A stretch of 64,000 bases of DNA from Edwardsiella tarda ATCC 15947 = NBRC 105688 (GTDB lineage Bacteria; Pseudomonadota; Gammaproteobacteria; Enterobacterales; Enterobacteriaceae): positions 248,001 to 312,000 of the forward strand of contig NZ_CP084506.1 of NCBI RefSeq assembly GCF_003113495.2. Direction: 5' to 3'. Under the pieces are notes generated by a model that was not told where the DNA came from, did not search any database, and worked only from the letters and a program-made list of their open reading frames with translations. Made by a program: the position numbers and the translations under genes. Positions 20,950-30,585 of this stretch are shown in pieces. The stretch's first letter is position 1, and every line of letters starts with the position of its first letter.

Positions 20950-21260
20950 GGTGGGCGTGGGGCTTGATTATCGGGCTGTTGCCCTGCCTGGCCATTGCCG
21001 CGCGCGATCCGTTTGCGGCACCTCGCCGCATGCCGAGCGCGAGAGTGACGGCGAGCGCGGCTGGCTTGGTCGCCGATGCGCGTTGTTTCACGTTGTGGCA
21101 GCGCGATGCGCAGGGGCATTGGCACCCGTCCGCCACTGGTTCCTCTCCGCGTACCGATGCTGCCGCCAGCACGGGACAGCGGTTCGATTTTCCTCGGTTA
21201 GCACGCCCTCTCTTCCCTTGCCCATCGCACGCGGCGTCCTCTTTCGGCGGCGTACGATGA
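20946..21260 (+). CDS. hofP: HofP, PilP-like periplasmic protein
   Basis: 104 residues: a signal sequence (about 1-19) followed by RDPFAAPRR, the conserved PilP/HofP opening that contacts the secretin. E. coli HofP is about 134 residues, so this form is short and weakly conserved beyond the first 25 residues. Two cysteines (ARCFTLW and LFPCPS) may pair. It overlaps hofO and hofQ by ATGA junctions. Confidence 0.8.
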   Translation: MRWAWGLIIGLLPCLAIAARDPFAAPRRMPSARVTASAAGLVADARCFTLWQRDAQGHWHPSATGSSPRTDAAASTGQRFDFPRLARPLFPCPSHAASSFGGVR

Positions 21261-22459
21261 GATGGCGACTCCTCGTCCTATTGCTGCTGGCCTGTTCGGC
21301 TCGAGCGCGAGAGACCCCCTTGACGGTTTGGTTCGATCACGCCCCGCTGCGCACGGTGCTTCAAGCGGTGGCGGAGTTTGCCGGTCTGAATTTGATCCTG
21401 AGCGATGAACTGAACATCGCGGCGACGGTGCATATTGTGCAGACACCTTGGCCGCAGCTACTGGATGCCCTGGCCGAAATGTACGATCTCAGCGTAGTGA
21501 CGCGCGATGGCATTCTGTTGGTACAGAGCCGGGAGCGAGCGCAGCGTCGGGCACCGCCCGCCGCCCGTCCAGCGGCGCACCTGCGTAGCCAACGGCTGGT
21601 GTTGCATCACGCCGATGCGTTAACGGTGGAGAAGAGCCTGCGCCAGCGGCGCGATCTGTTGGGTGTCGGAGGCAGTGTGGTGGCGGATGTGCGCACTAAC
21701 GCGTTGTTATTACGTACGGAGACGACGCGTCTGGCTAGCGTGGCGGAGTGGGTTACCCAGTTAGACGTCCCGCTACCCCAGATACAGCTGGCGGCACATA
21801 TCGTCTCGATGAGTCAGGAGGGGCTGCGCGAATTAGGCATTCGTTGGCGTAACGGTACGGCCAGCGAGGGTGAACACGAGGTTAGACGTCGGGAGGATGA
21901 GGCCTATTTTAGTGCCGGTATCCAGGTGGCGCATATCGGTGGTCAGGCATTGGCGATGACGTTGGCGGCCTTGGAGCGGCAAGATAAGGTGGCGATCATC
22001 GCCAGTCCGCAGTTGATGGCCGCCCACGGCCAGATGGCGAGCATCAAGCAGGGCAGCGAACTCCCCTACGCCGTCTCCAACGGCGAGCGCGGCGTCAGCA
22101 CCATGGAGTTTAAGGAAGCCGTGTTGGGTATGTCGGTGACGCCACGCGTGCTCGCCGATGAGCGCATCGAGTTGGCTTTGCAGATTACGCAGAACATGCC
22201 AGGGCGCCTGGTGCGGCAAGGCGATAGCGAAGCATTGGCTATCGACAAACAGGAGATTTCGACTCAGGTTACGCTGCCTAACGGCGATACGGCCGTATTG
22301 GGCGGTATCTTTCAATATCAGCGCCAGGATGGGTACGAGGGCTTTCCCTGGCTCGCCAGCATTCCTCTCTTGGGTCATCTATTGCGCCGCGATAGCCAAC
22401 GTAGCGAGCGGCGCGAACTGGTCATTTTTATCACACCGACACTGCTGCCAGCGCCCTGA
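21257..22459 (+). CDS. hofQ: HofQ, PilQ-like outer membrane secretin
   Basis: 400 residues from the ATG overlapping the hofP stop; an in-frame extension upstream covers hofP and is rejected. Signal peptide about 1-18. The STN-like domain is TVWFDHAPLRTVLQAVAEFAG, followed by a secretin N1 domain (about 100-165) and the secretin core (about 180-400) with VPLPQIQLAAHIVSM and GDTAVLGGIFQY. HofQ should form the outer membrane pore for DNA or pilus passage. E. coli HofQ is 412 residues. Confidence 0.92.
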   Translation: MRWRLLVLLLLACSARARETPLTVWFDHAPLRTVLQAVAEFAGLNLILSDELNIAATVHIVQTPWPQLLDALAEMYDLSVVTRDGILLVQSRERAQRRAPPAARPAAHLRSQRLVLHHADALTVEKSLRQRRDLLGVGGSVVADVRTNALLLRTETTRLASVAEWVTQLDVPLPQIQLAAHIVSMSQEGLRELGIRWRNGTASEGEHEVRRREDEAYFSAGIQVAHIGGQALAMTLAALERQDKVAIIASPQLMAAHGQMASIKQGSELPYAVSNGERGVSTMEFKEAVLGMSVTPRVLADERIELALQITQNMPGRLVRQGDSEALAIDKQEISTQVTLPNGDTAVLGGIFQYQRQDGYEGFPWLASIPLLGHLLRRDSQRSERRELVIFITPTLLPAP

Positions 22460-22783
22460 TAAGGGGCGATCCGACGCCATTTTTAAGCACTTGGAAAAAA
22501 ATTTTTATCACATGAATGGTTTCCGCGTTTGACGCTGGCTGGGATTTGGCATACAAGGTTAGCGGTTTGCGCCTTGTTCCGTCCCACGTCTCTCATCGCC
22601 TCCAACCGGGTGCGCATGCCGGAGCGCACGGAAATTTATTCGGTTGCCAAACGGCCTTGAGTGTTGAGATAATTTTTCATCTGATCTCGCACTATCTTCA
22701 TGAGGTTTCAGTTTAGGTCCCGTCGCTAATTTGATTGGCGGGGCGGGTTATCATTAACGTATTGTCTTAGTAGTACCGAAAAC
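22460..22783 (+). other. hofQ-aroK intergenic region
   Basis: 324 bases. A small hairpin (arms CGCCC and GGGCG, 22452-22468) overlaps the hofQ stop, without an adjacent T-tract. The rest is expected to carry the aroK promoters; I could not fix one. A 66-codon open frame at 22516-22716 has no ribosome-binding site and no family resemblance. Confidence 0.45.
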
Positions 22784-23302
22784 ATGGCAGAGAAACGCAA
22801 TATCTTTCTGGTTGGGCCTATGGGTGCCGGCAAAAGTACTATTGGCCGTCAGTTAGCGCAGCAGCTGAACATGGAATTTTTCGACTCCGATCAGGAGATC
22901 GAACGTCGTACCGGCGCCGATGTAAGCTGGGTCTTTGATGTTGAAGGCGAAGAGGGCTTTCGCGATCGTGAAGAGAAAGTCATCAATGAACTGACGGAAA
23001 AACAAGGCATCGTGCTGGCGACCGGAGGTGGCTCGGTCAAATCTCGCGAGACCCGTAACCGCTTGTCTGCCCGAGGCGTGGTCGTTTACTTAGAAACCAC
23101 CATCGAAAAGCAGTTGGCGCGTACGCAGCGCGATAAGAAACGCCCGCTGTTGCAGGTCGATACGCCGCGCGAAGTGCTGGAACAACTGGCGCAAGAACGC
23201 AATCCGCTGTATGAAGAGATTGCCGATGTCACCATCCGTACGGATGAACAGAGCGCTAAAGTGGTCGCCAACCAGATTATCCACCTGTTGGAAAATAACT
23301 AA
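22784..23302 (+). CDS. aroK: Shikimate kinase I
   Basis: 172 residues (E. coli 173). The Walker A motif is GPMGAGKST at 11-19; shikimate-binding residues lie in [14 protein letters not shown] in LATGGGSV and the lid arginine RDKKRPLL are present. It phosphorylates shikimate in the pathway to chorismate and aromatic amino acids. It is the first gene of the aroK-aroB-damX-dam-rpe-gph-trpS cluster. Confidence 0.97.
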   Translation: MAEKRNIFLVGPMGAGKSTIGRQLAQQLNMEFFDSDQEIERRTGADVSWVFDVEGEEGFRDREEKVINELTEKQGIVLATGGGSVKSRETRNRLSARGVVVYLETTIEKQLARTQRDKKRPLLQVDTPREVLEQLAQERNPLYEEIADVTIRTDEQSAKVVANQIIHLLENN

Positions 23303-23342
23303 ACGGTTGGCTAAAGGTTAGTGCGGTAACGGGGGACAGGTT

Positions 23343-24428
23343 GTGGAAAGGATCACCGTCACGCTCGGGGAGCGTAGCTACCCGATCAGCATCGCCAGCG
23401 GGTTGTTTGCTCAGGAAGCCGCCTTCTGGCCGCTCTGTTCCGGTGAGCAGGCCATGTTGGTTACCAATGAGACCCTCGCAGAGTTGTATCTGGAGTCGGT
23501 TCAGCGGACGTTGGCACGAGCAGGCGTCCGCGTCGAATGCGTGATCCTGCCGGATGGCGAGCAGTATAAATCGCTGGCGGTGTTGGATCAGGTATTCAGC
23601 GCCTTACTGACCAGTAATCACGGGCGTGACACGACGCTGGTGGCGTTGGGGGGCGGTGTGATCGGTGACCTCACGGGGTTTGCTGCCGCCTGTTACCAAC
23701 GCGGAGTGCGTTTCATCCAGGTGCCGACGACGTTGTTGGCGCAGGTTGACTCCTCCGTCGGCGGTAAGACGGCCGTCAACCACCCGCTGGGTAAGAACAT
23801 GATCGGTGCGTTTTATCAGCCGGCCAGCGTGGTGATTGATATCGACTGTCTGCAAACCTTGCCACCCCGCGAGCTTTCTGCCGGTCTGGCAGAGGTGATT
23901 AAGTACGGCGTGATTATGGATGGTGACTTCTTTATCTGGCTTGAGAGTCAGATGGAGGCGTTGCGGCGTTTAGAGCCCGCCGCGATCACCTACTGCATCC
24001 GTCGTTGCTGTGAGCTGAAAGCCCAGGTCGTGGCAGAGGATGAGCACGAGCAGGGTAATCGGGCGCTATTGAATTTGGGTCATACCTTTGGTCATGCCAT
24101 CGAAGCCGGTATGGGCTATGGTAACTGGCTACATGGTGAAGCGGTTGCGGCCGGGACGATGATGGCGGCACATCTTGCTTGCCGTCTGGGTTACCTGCCT
24201 GCCGCACAGGTTGAGCGCATCGCGGCGTTACTACGGCGTGCTGGCTTACCGACTCAAGGCCCCGCCGATATGGCGCCGGAGGCCTATCTACCGCATATGT
24301 TACGCGATAAAAAGGTATTGGGCGGGCACTTACGCTTGGTACTGCCGACGGCGATTGGCCAGGCTGGGGTGTATGCTGGGGTCAGTCATGACGCGGTATT
24401 GGCTGCGATAGCGGACTGCCAGGCCTGA
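23343..24428 (+). CDS. aroB: 3-dehydroquinate synthase
   Basis: 361 residues, GTG start. The NAD-binding motif is [14 protein letters not shown], and the zinc/substrate residues are in HTFGHAIE and [10 protein letters not shown]. It converts DAHP to 3-dehydroquinate, the second step of the shikimate pathway. It lies 40 bases after aroK, the usual pairing. Confidence 0.97.
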   Translation: MERITVTLGERSYPISIASGLFAQEAAFWPLCSGEQAMLVTNETLAELYLESVQRTLARAGVRVECVILPDGEQYKSLAVLDQVFSALLTSNHGRDTTLVALGGGVIGDLTGFAAACYQRGVRFIQVPTTLLAQVDSSVGGKTAVNHPLGKNMIGAFYQPASVVIDIDCLQTLPPRELSAGLAEVIKYGVIMDGDFFIWLESQMEALRRLEPAAITYCIRRCCELKAQVVAEDEHEQGNRALLNLGHTFGHAIEAGMGYGNWLHGEAVAAGTMMAAHLACRLGYLPAAQVERIAALLRRAGLPTQGPADMAPEAYLPHMLRDKKVLGGHLRLVLPTAIGQAGVYAGVSHDAVLAAIADCQA

Positions 24429-24488
24429 ATAGCGATTTGCGAGTCTCCGGCGTTTGTTCGCCGGCTTTGCCCCTAAGTGGAGGGTGAG

Positions 24489-25526
24489 ATGGATCAAGAA
24501 GAGTTTAAAGCAGACGATGAGTTAAAACCGGACGCCAGCGATCGTCGTCCGCCGCGCGCGCGTAATCGCCGTCCGGCGTCGCCGCGTCTGGCGGTATCGC
24601 GCCAACATTTGATGATTGGTGCTGGGGTCTTAGTCTTATTGGTGGTGATCGTCGCTATCGGTTCAGCGTTGAAGTCTCCTTCCAAAGGAAGCGTTGCACC
24701 AGCGGGTGCGACGAGCGGTGCCAGGGAGATTAACCTTGCCAACACCTCTTCCCCGACCAATGCCGCGGCCTCCGGTAGTAATCTGACCGACATGCAGGAT
24801 GGCAGTGGCGTGAGCAACTCGGCACAGCTGGGTCAGCCACAGCCGATCTCCATGCCACCCGTCTCCTCGACACCGACACAGTCCGCGCCGGCGATGCCCG
24901 CGAATGGGCAGCAGCGCATCGATTTGGCCGGTAACTCCATCTCTGATGCCCTAACGCAGCAGCAGGGGGCATTGGATTCGTTAGCGCAGGTCGATACCTT
25001 GCCGACGGGGCCGGCAACCCTGGCCAGCGGCGCAGCGCGTCAACCCAAGGCGGTAGAGAATGGCTTGCGTCCGTTGCCGAGCAAGACGACTCCGCGCCGC
25101 GAGGAGAAGGCACCGTCCCGCCATAATGAAAAACGACCGCTACGGACGCCAGAGGCGAGCGCGCCGAAGCAGACGGCACATCTGCCGGTGGTCGGCAGTA
25201 ACGGTAAGCAAGCCGCCCATTTACCGACGGCTGCGGGCAGTAGCGCCGGTAGTTCGCTGAAGAGCGCGCCAGCTAGCCATTACACCCTGCAACTGAGCGG
25301 CGCCTCTCAGCCGAATACACTGAATGCGTTCGCTCGTCGCCAAAATCTGAGCCACTACTGGGTCTATGAGACCTCCCGTAATGGTAAGCCTTGGTATGTG
25401 TTGGTCAGCGGTAGCTATGCGACGCCAGCAGAGGCACGGCGGGCGGTTGCCTCCCTGCCGGCCGAGGTACAGGCGATGAAACCTTGGGCTCGCCCGTTGA
25501 GCCAGGTGCAAAAGGACGCAAAGTAA
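24489..25526 (+). CDS. damX: Cell division protein DamX (SPOR domain), short form
   Basis: 345 residues from the ATG of MDQEEFKADDELKPD, with GGAGG before it. The order is a short cytoplasmic N-terminus, a membrane helix (about 41-61), a long Pro/Ser/Thr/Ala-rich periplasmic linker, and a C-terminal SPOR domain (about 265-345, SHYTLQLSGASQPNTLNAFA) that binds denuded septal peptidoglycan. E. coli DamX is 428 residues; here the acidic cytoplasmic stretch before the membrane helix is nearly absent and the linker is shorter. DamX localises to the septal ring. Confidence 0.94.
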   Translation: MDQEEFKADDELKPDASDRRPPRARNRRPASPRLAVSRQHLMIGAGVLVLLVVIVAIGSALKSPSKGSVAPAGATSGAREINLANTSSPTNAAASGSNLTDMQDGSGVSNSAQLGQPQPISMPPVSSTPTQSAPAMPANGQQRIDLAGNSISDALTQQQGALDSLAQVDTLPTGPATLASGAARQPKAVENGLRPLPSKTTPRREEKAPSRHNEKRPLRTPEASAPKQTAHLPVVGSNGKQAAHLPTAAGSSAGSSLKSAPASHYTLQLSGASQPNTLNAFARRQNLSHYWVYETSRNGKPWYVLVSGSYATPAEARRAVASLPAEVQAMKPWARPLSQVQKDAK

Positions 25527-25617
25527 GCGGCCATCAATGAAACGCGCGCGATGTGCTGTCCGAGAAAAGGTACGCCCCGGCGAATTGAACGAGTAGATAT
25601 AACAGACTGGCGACGGC

Positions 25618-26436
25618 ATGAAGAAGAAGCGCGCATTTTTGAAATGGGCCGGCGGAAAATATCCTTTGATTGAAGAGATCCGTCGGCATCTGCCGGCGGG
25701 CGAAAGGTTGGTAGAGCCTTTCGTTGGCGCCGGTTCCGTGTTCTTAAACACGGATTATGATGAGTACCTATTGGCGGATATCAACGCCGATCTGGTCGGT
25801 CTGTACAACATTGTGAAGGATGAGACGGATCGTTTCATCGGTGATGCCCGTCAGTTGTTCTGCCCCGAGCTGAATGTGGCGGAAGAGTATTATCGCATTC
25901 GTACGGCCTTTAACGCGAGTGATGACCGCTATCAGCGGGCATTGTACTTTCTGTATTTGAATCGGCACTGCTACAACGGCCTGTGTCGTTATAACGCCAA
26001 AGGGGAGTTTAACGTCCCCTTCGGTCGCTATAAGAAACCCTATTTCCCGCAGGAGGAGCTGGAGTTCTTTGCCCGTAAGGCCGAGCGCGCCATCTTCATC
26101 TGCGAACATTACCAGCAGACGATGCTGCGGGCACAGACGGGAGCGGTAGTGTATTGCGATCCGCCGTATGCTCCCCTGTCGGCCACCGCTAATTTTACCG
26201 CCTACCATGCCAATAGTTTCGGCATCGCTGAACAGATGCGTCTGGCCGAGTTGGCTACTGAGTTGGCCGCGCGCCAGATACCGGTCTTGATCTCCAACCA
26301 TGAGACACCGTTGACGCGTGAGTGGTATGCGCAGGCTGCTGAGTTGCATGTGGTAACGGTCCGGCGCACGATCAGCCGTAAGAGTGACGGTCGCAGCAAA
26401 GTGAATGAATTGTTGGCGCTGTACGGCAAGCGTTAA
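25618..26436 (+). CDS. dam: DNA adenine methyltransferase Dam
   Basis: 272 residues (E. coli 278). The AdoMet motif is VEPFVGAGSVF at 32-42, and the catalytic motif IV DPPY is at 181-184. KWAGGK at the N-terminus is the second AdoMet contact. It methylates adenine in GATC and so governs mismatch repair strand choice, SeqA/DnaA timing and phase-variable genes. It follows damX by 91 bases. Confidence 0.98.
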   Translation: MKKKRAFLKWAGGKYPLIEEIRRHLPAGERLVEPFVGAGSVFLNTDYDEYLLADINADLVGLYNIVKDETDRFIGDARQLFCPELNVAEEYYRIRTAFNASDDRYQRALYFLYLNRHCYNGLCRYNAKGEFNVPFGRYKKPYFPQEELEFFARKAERAIFICEHYQQTMLRAQTGAVVYCDPPYAPLSATANFTAYHANSFGIAEQMRLAELATELAARQIPVLISNHETPLTREWYAQAAELHVVTVRRTISRKSDGRSKVNELLALYGKR

Positions 26437-26475
26437 GCGTTGTCGTCCGCCTGTCCCTGAGCCCAGGAGAAACGG

Positions 26476-27153
26476 ATGAACCCATATTTAATCGCCCCGT
26501 CGATTTTGTCCGCAGACTTTGCCCGGCTGGGTGAAGACACTGCGAAGGTGTTGGCTGCCGGTGCCGATGTGGTGCACTTCGATGTCATGGATAATCACTA
26601 TGTCCCGAATCTGACCATCGGCCCGATGGTTTGTAAGGCGCTGCGTGATTACGGCATCAGCGCCCCGATCGATGTCCATCTGATGGTGAAGCCGGTTGAT
26701 CGCATCATTCCCGATTTTGCCGAGGCGGGAGCTAGCATTATTACCTTCCATCCGGAAGCCTCCGAACATATCGACCGGACCTTGCAATTGATCCGTAGCT
26801 GCGGCTGTAAGGCTGGCCTGGTGCTCAATCCGGCGACACCGTTGAGCTGCCTGGATTATGTGATGGATCGCCTGGATACCATCCTGCTGATGTCGGTCAA
26901 CCCGGGTTTCGGCGGTCAGTCTTTCATTCCCGCGACGCTGGATAAGCTGCGTCAGGTTCGTGAGCGTATCGATGCCAGTGGCCTGGATATCCGCCTCGAG
27001 GTCGACGGTGGTGTGAAGGTCGATAACATCGGCGCCATCGCGGCGGCGGGGGCCGACATGTTTGTCGCCGGTTCGGCGATCTTCAGTCAGCCGGATTATG
27101 CCCAGGTGATCGCAGCCATGCGTCAAGAAATCGCGCAGGCCTGTCATGAATAA
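26476..27153 (+). CDS. rpe: Ribulose-phosphate 3-epimerase
   Basis: 225 residues, a TIM barrel. Metal ligands H34 and D36 ([14 protein letters not shown]), H68 (DVHLMV) and the LEVDGGV aspartate near 176 are all present. It interconverts ribulose-5-phosphate and xylulose-5-phosphate in the pentose phosphate pathway. Its end overlaps gph by eight bases. Confidence 0.98.
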   Translation: MNPYLIAPSILSADFARLGEDTAKVLAAGADVVHFDVMDNHYVPNLTIGPMVCKALRDYGISAPIDVHLMVKPVDRIIPDFAEAGASIITFHPEASEHIDRTLQLIRSCGCKAGLVLNPATPLSCLDYVMDRLDTILLMSVNPGFGGQSFIPATLDKLRQVRERIDASGLDIRLEVDGGVKVDNIGAIAAAGADMFVAGSAIFSQPDYAQVIAAMRQEIAQACHE

Positions 27154-27832
27154 GGGTGTTGCGATTCAGGCATTGGCCTTTGATTTAGATGGTACGTTGG
27201 TGGATAGCGCCCCGGGGTTAGCGGCGGCCACCGATGCGGCGCTGGTGGAGTTGGGTTATCCCGCTCCGGGCGTCGAGCGTGTGAAGTTGTGGTTGGGTAA
27301 CGGGGCCGATGTGTTGATGCAGCGCGCCCTGAGCTGGGCCGGTGCGCCGCAAGACGCCGCGTTATGCCAGCGCGCGCGAGCCGCATTCGACGCGCATTAC
27401 GCCGAGAGTGCGCATCAGGGATGCCAGTTATTTCCCGGTGTCCGTGAAACGTTGGGCGTGTTGGCGGCCAAGGGATTCCCTCTGGCGGTGATCACCAATA
27501 AGCCTTCGCCCTTCGTGCGTCCGATGTTGGAGCGTCTGGGGATCGATCGTTTCTTCAGTCAGGTGATCGGTGGCGACGACGTCATTAAGCGTAAGCCTCA
27601 CCCCGCCCCGCTCTATTTGGTCTTGGCTCAGTGGGGGGTTAAAGCGAGCGAGATGCTGTTCGTCGGCGACTCACGCAACGATATCCAGGCCGGTCAGGCG
27701 GCCGGTTGTCCTACCGTTGGTTTGACCTACGGTTATAACTATGGTGAATCTATCGCCACCAGTGAGCCTTGCCGCGTACTGGATGATTTTTCTGGACTGC
27801 TGCCTCTGGTGGGGCTAGCACCGCTGAACTGA
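27146..27832 (+). CDS. gph: Phosphoglycolate phosphatase
   Basis: 228 residues, HAD family. Motif I is [10 protein letters not shown] with D13 and D15; motif II is AVITNKPS; motif [11 protein letters not shown]; motif [14 protein letters not shown]. It removes phosphate from 2-phosphoglycolate, in part derived from repair of oxidised DNA 3' ends. It is translationally coupled to rpe. Confidence 0.97.
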   Translation: MNKGVAIQALAFDLDGTLVDSAPGLAAATDAALVELGYPAPGVERVKLWLGNGADVLMQRALSWAGAPQDAALCQRARAAFDAHYAESAHQGCQLFPGVRETLGVLAAKGFPLAVITNKPSPFVRPMLERLGIDRFFSQVIGGDDVIKRKPHPAPLYLVLAQWGVKASEMLFVGDSRNDIQAGQAAGCPTVGLTYGYNYGESIATSEPCRVLDDFSGLLPLVGLAPLN

Positions 27833-27850
27833 ATTGATAAGGACAGGAAT

Positions 27851-28861
27851 GTGACCATGAGTAAGCCCATCGTCTTCAGCGGCGCACAGCCGTCTGGTGA
27901 ACTCACCATCGGTAACTATATGGGCGCACTGCGTCAATGGGTGCAGATGCAGGATGAGTATGACTGCATTTATTGCATCGTCGATCAGCATGCCATTACC
28001 GTGCGTCAGGATGCGGATAAGTTGCGCAGCGCGACGCTGGATACGCTGGCGCTCTACCTGGCCTGTGGTATCGATCCGCAGAAGAGCACCATCTTCGTGC
28101 AGTCCCATGTGCCGGAGCACGCCCAACTGGGCTGGGTACTCAACTGCTATACCTATTTCGGCGAGTTGAGCCGTATGACGCAGTTTAAGGATAAGTCGGC
28201 GCGCTATGCAGAGAATATTAATGCTGGCCTGTTCGATTATCCGGTGCTGATGGCGGCGGATATCCTGCTGTATCAGACCAACCAGGTACCGGTTGGGGAA
28301 GATCAGAAGCAGCATCTGGAGCTGAGCCGTGATGTGGCGGCGCGTTTTAATGCGCTGTATGGCGACATCTTCAAGATCCCTGAGCCGTTTATTCCCAAGT
28401 CCGGCGCTCGTGTCATGTCGCTGTTGGAGCCGACCAAAAAGATGTCTAAGTCGGATGACAACCGTAACAACGTCATCGGCTTGCTGGAAGATCCCAAGGC
28501 GGTAACCAAGAAGATCAAGCGCGCGGTGACCGACTCCGATGAGCCGCCAGTCGTACGTTACGACGTGGTCAATAAGGCTGGGGTGTCGAATCTGCTGGAT
28601 ATTCTCTCTGGAGTGACCGGTAAGAGTATTGCCGAGCTGGAGGCCGAGTTTGACGGTAAAATGTATGGCCATCTGAAGGGGGCGGTAGCCGAGGCCGTCT
28701 CTGGCATGCTCGCCGAGTTGCAGGAGCGTTACCATCGCTTCCGTAACGATGAAGCCTACTTACAGGAAGTGATGCGTGAGGGTGCCGCGAAGGCGCGCGC
28801 GCGCGCCGCGCAGACCCTGAGTCAGGTCTATCAGGCTATCGGGTTCGTTGCTCAGCCATAA
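27851..28861 (+). CDS. trpS: Tryptophanyl-tRNA synthetase
   Basis: 336 residues from a GTG that lies seven bases after AAGGA; an ATG two codons later ([14 protein letters not shown]) matches the E. coli N-terminus and could be the real start, though its spacing of 13 is long. Class I signatures: PSGELTIGN (HIGH equivalent) and KMSKSDDN (KMSKS). It charges tRNA-Trp. It is the last gene of the cluster and is followed by a strong terminator. Confidence 0.97.
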   Translation: MTMSKPIVFSGAQPSGELTIGNYMGALRQWVQMQDEYDCIYCIVDQHAITVRQDADKLRSATLDTLALYLACGIDPQKSTIFVQSHVPEHAQLGWVLNCYTYFGELSRMTQFKDKSARYAENINAGLFDYPVLMAADILLYQTNQVPVGEDQKQHLELSRDVAARFNALYGDIFKIPEPFIPKSGARVMSLLEPTKKMSKSDDNRNNVIGLLEDPKAVTKKIKRAVTDSDEPPVVRYDVVNKAGVSNLLDILSGVTGKSIAELEAEFDGKMYGHLKGAVAEAVSGMLAELQERYHRFRNDEAYLQEVMREGAAKARARAAQTLSQVYQAIGFVAQP

Positions 28862-28881
28862 GCAGGCAAGGTTAATCACAG

Positions 28882-28909
28882 AAGGGGAGCCAGCGGCTCC
28901 CCTTTTTTT
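28882..28909 (+). terminator. Terminator after trpS
   Basis: Arms AAGGGGAGCC and GGCTCCCCTT with a 3-base loop, then seven T (28903-28909). It lies in front of the convergent cysG and ends the aroK-trpS cluster. Confidence 0.92.
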
Positions 28910-28913
28910 ATCC

Positions 28914-30311
28914 CTAGTGCGAGGCGGGCGTGGCATCGTCGCTGCTGTGGAACCAGTTTAACTGTGGACGCAGTGAGACGACATCACCGACGATGATCAG
29001 CGTGGGGCTGACGGCTTGGGTCGCCAGCGCCGCTAACTGGGCCAAGGTACCGCTGATCACGCGTTGTTGCACCGTGGTGCCATTCTCGACCAAGGCGACC
29101 GGGGTATCGGCCGGCATGCCATGCTGTTGCAGCTGTTGCTGGATGGTCGCCGCTTGACTTAATCCCATGTAAAACACCAACGTTTGTCCGGCGGCAGCCA
29201 GGCAAGACCAGTCCAGCGCTCCCTCTTGACGGGTATGGCCGGTAACCAGACGGACGCTCTGGGCATGGTCGCGATGGGTCAACGGTATGCCGCTGTAGGC
29301 GGAGCAACCCGAGGCGGCAGTGATGCCAGGCACCACCGAGAAGGCGATACCGGCACCGGCTAAAGCCTCCAGCTCCTCGCCGCCGCGGCCGAAGATAAAG
29401 GGATCACCCCCTTTCAGACGAACCACGCGTTTGCCTTGTTGCGCCTGTTCCAGCAGTAGGCTATTGATCGCCTCTTGAGGGACGCAGTGGTGGCCAGCTT
29501 GCTTGCCGACGAAGAGACGTGTGGCATCGCGCCGGACCAACGCCATGATCTCAGGCGAGACTAAACGATCGTAGATCACCACATCGGCCTGCTGGATCTG
29601 CTGTAACCCCTTCAGGGTCAACAAACCCGCATCACCCGGCCCGGCACCGACCAACACGACCTCACCCTGAACGGCCGGATTGCTACTGAATAGGGCATCC
29701 AGTTGCTGGGTAACCTGCGGCGTGTCACCGTTCGCCAGGGATTGCGCCAGACGATCGTGAGCGAACAGTTTTTCCCAGAAACGGCGCCGCTGGGGGAGGG
29801 TGGCGAAGTGTGATTTGACGCGTTGACGGAGGCTACCCGCCAGGCGTGCCAGCTGACCGAGGTGCTGCGGCAATAGTGCCTCAAGCTTTTCGCGTAGCAG
29901 CCGGGCCAATACCGGAGCGCTGCCGCCGGAGGAGACCGCCACCATCAGCGGGGAGCGATCGATGATCGATGGCATGATAAAACCGGACTGGGCGGGGGCA
30001 TCCACCACGTTACAGAAGAGGTGGCGTGCCTCACACTGGGCGAGTACCTGTTGATTGACGTGCGGGTCGTCGGTGGCGGCGATCGCCAGCCATTGTGCCG
30101 TTAACAGCGAGGGATCGAAGTCGCCGGGTACCAGCGTCAGGCGCCCCGCTTGCTGCCAGGCCTCGAATTGCGGTGTAAAGCGTTCGGCATTGACGGTCAG
30201 GACAGCACCCGCCTCCAGTAAGAGGCGGGCCTTACGCTCGGCGACCTCGCCACCGCCGACTAATAGGCAGGGCTTAGCCGCGAGTTGGCAAAATATCGGA
30301 AAGTAATCCAT
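28914..30311 (-). CDS. cysG: Sirohaem synthase (uroporphyrinogen-III methyltransferase / precorrin-2 dehydrogenase / ferrochelatase)
   Basis: 465 residues from [15 protein letters not shown], with GAGGAG eight bases upstream; a 64-codon in-frame extension is rejected. The N-terminal dehydrogenase/ferrochelatase half has the NAD motif [15 protein letters not shown]. The C-terminal SUMT half has [15 protein letters not shown] and [13 protein letters not shown]. It makes sirohaem for assimilatory sulfite reductase (CysI) and NirB-type nitrite reductase. In E. coli it ends the nirBDC-cysG operon; no nirBDC is found next to it here, so it appears to have its own promoter divergent from codB. Confidence 0.96.
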   Translation of the reverse strand: MDYFPIFCQLAAKPCLLVGGGEVAERKARLLLEAGAVLTVNAERFTPQFEAWQQAGRLTLVPGDFDPSLLTAQWLAIAATDDPHVNQQVLAQCEARHLFCNVVDAPAQSGFIMPSIIDRSPLMVAVSSGGSAPVLARLLREKLEALLPQHLGQLARLAGSLRQRVKSHFATLPQRRRFWEKLFAHDRLAQSLANGDTPQVTQQLDALFSSNPAVQGEVVLVGAGPGDAGLLTLKGLQQIQQADVVIYDRLVSPEIMALVRRDATRLFVGKQAGHHCVPQEAINSLLLEQAQQGKRVVRLKGGDPFIFGRGGEELEALAGAGIAFSVVPGITAASGCSAYSGIPLTHRDHAQSVRLVTGHTRQEGALDWSCLAAAGQTLVFYMGLSQAATIQQQLQQHGMPADTPVALVENGTTVQQRVISGTLAQLAALATQAVSPTLIIVGDVVSLRPQLNWFHSSDDATPASH

Positions 30312-30503
30312 CGGAACTCCTCGGGCGGTGAGCGGAGAATGCGCTGGCGCCATGATCGTGCACGAGTGCGCGTCGCCGCCGGCCAGCCTATGCGAGTAGC
30401 TTGCCAGAGAAGTGGGGGATATGCAGTGGTGTCGTTTAAAGAAACGGCCACTCATTGCGCGATCGGTGAGAGGTGAAAGCACGACAGGATAAAAAGGCGG
30501 CAA

Positions 30504-30519
30504 AGAAAACGTTTGCTTT
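30504..30519 (+). promoter_or_regulatory. Putative PurR operator of codBA
   Basis: AGAAAACGTTTGCTTT matches the PurR palindrome centred on ACGTTTGC. It overlaps the presumed -35 of the codB promoter, as expected for repression. The E. coli codBA operon is a known PurR target. Confidence 0.7.
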
Positions 30520-30540
30520 TTTCTGGCAACTCTTTAGAAT
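30513..30540 (+). promoter_or_regulatory. Putative codBA promoter
   Basis: TTGCTT (30513-30518) and TAGAAT (30535-30540) are separated by 16 bases. A leader of roughly 40 bases leads to AAGGAGG before the codB start. Confidence 0.6.
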
Positions 30541-30585
30541 GCGCCAGATTTTTTTATCCACTGCACAGGGATTAAGGAGGATTGC

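Noticed and set aside
20933..21256. 108-codon N-terminal extension of hofQ
   Set aside because: It overlaps hofP in another frame; hofQ starts in the hofP stop with a normal signal peptide.
22516..22716. Small open frame between hofQ and aroK
   Set aside because: No ribosome-binding site, no recognisable protein family, and it occupies the expected aroK promoter region.
30312..30503. 64-codon N-terminal extension of cysG
   Set aside because: The inner ATG follows GAGGAG and gives the usual CysG N-terminus; the extension would cover the divergent promoter region.
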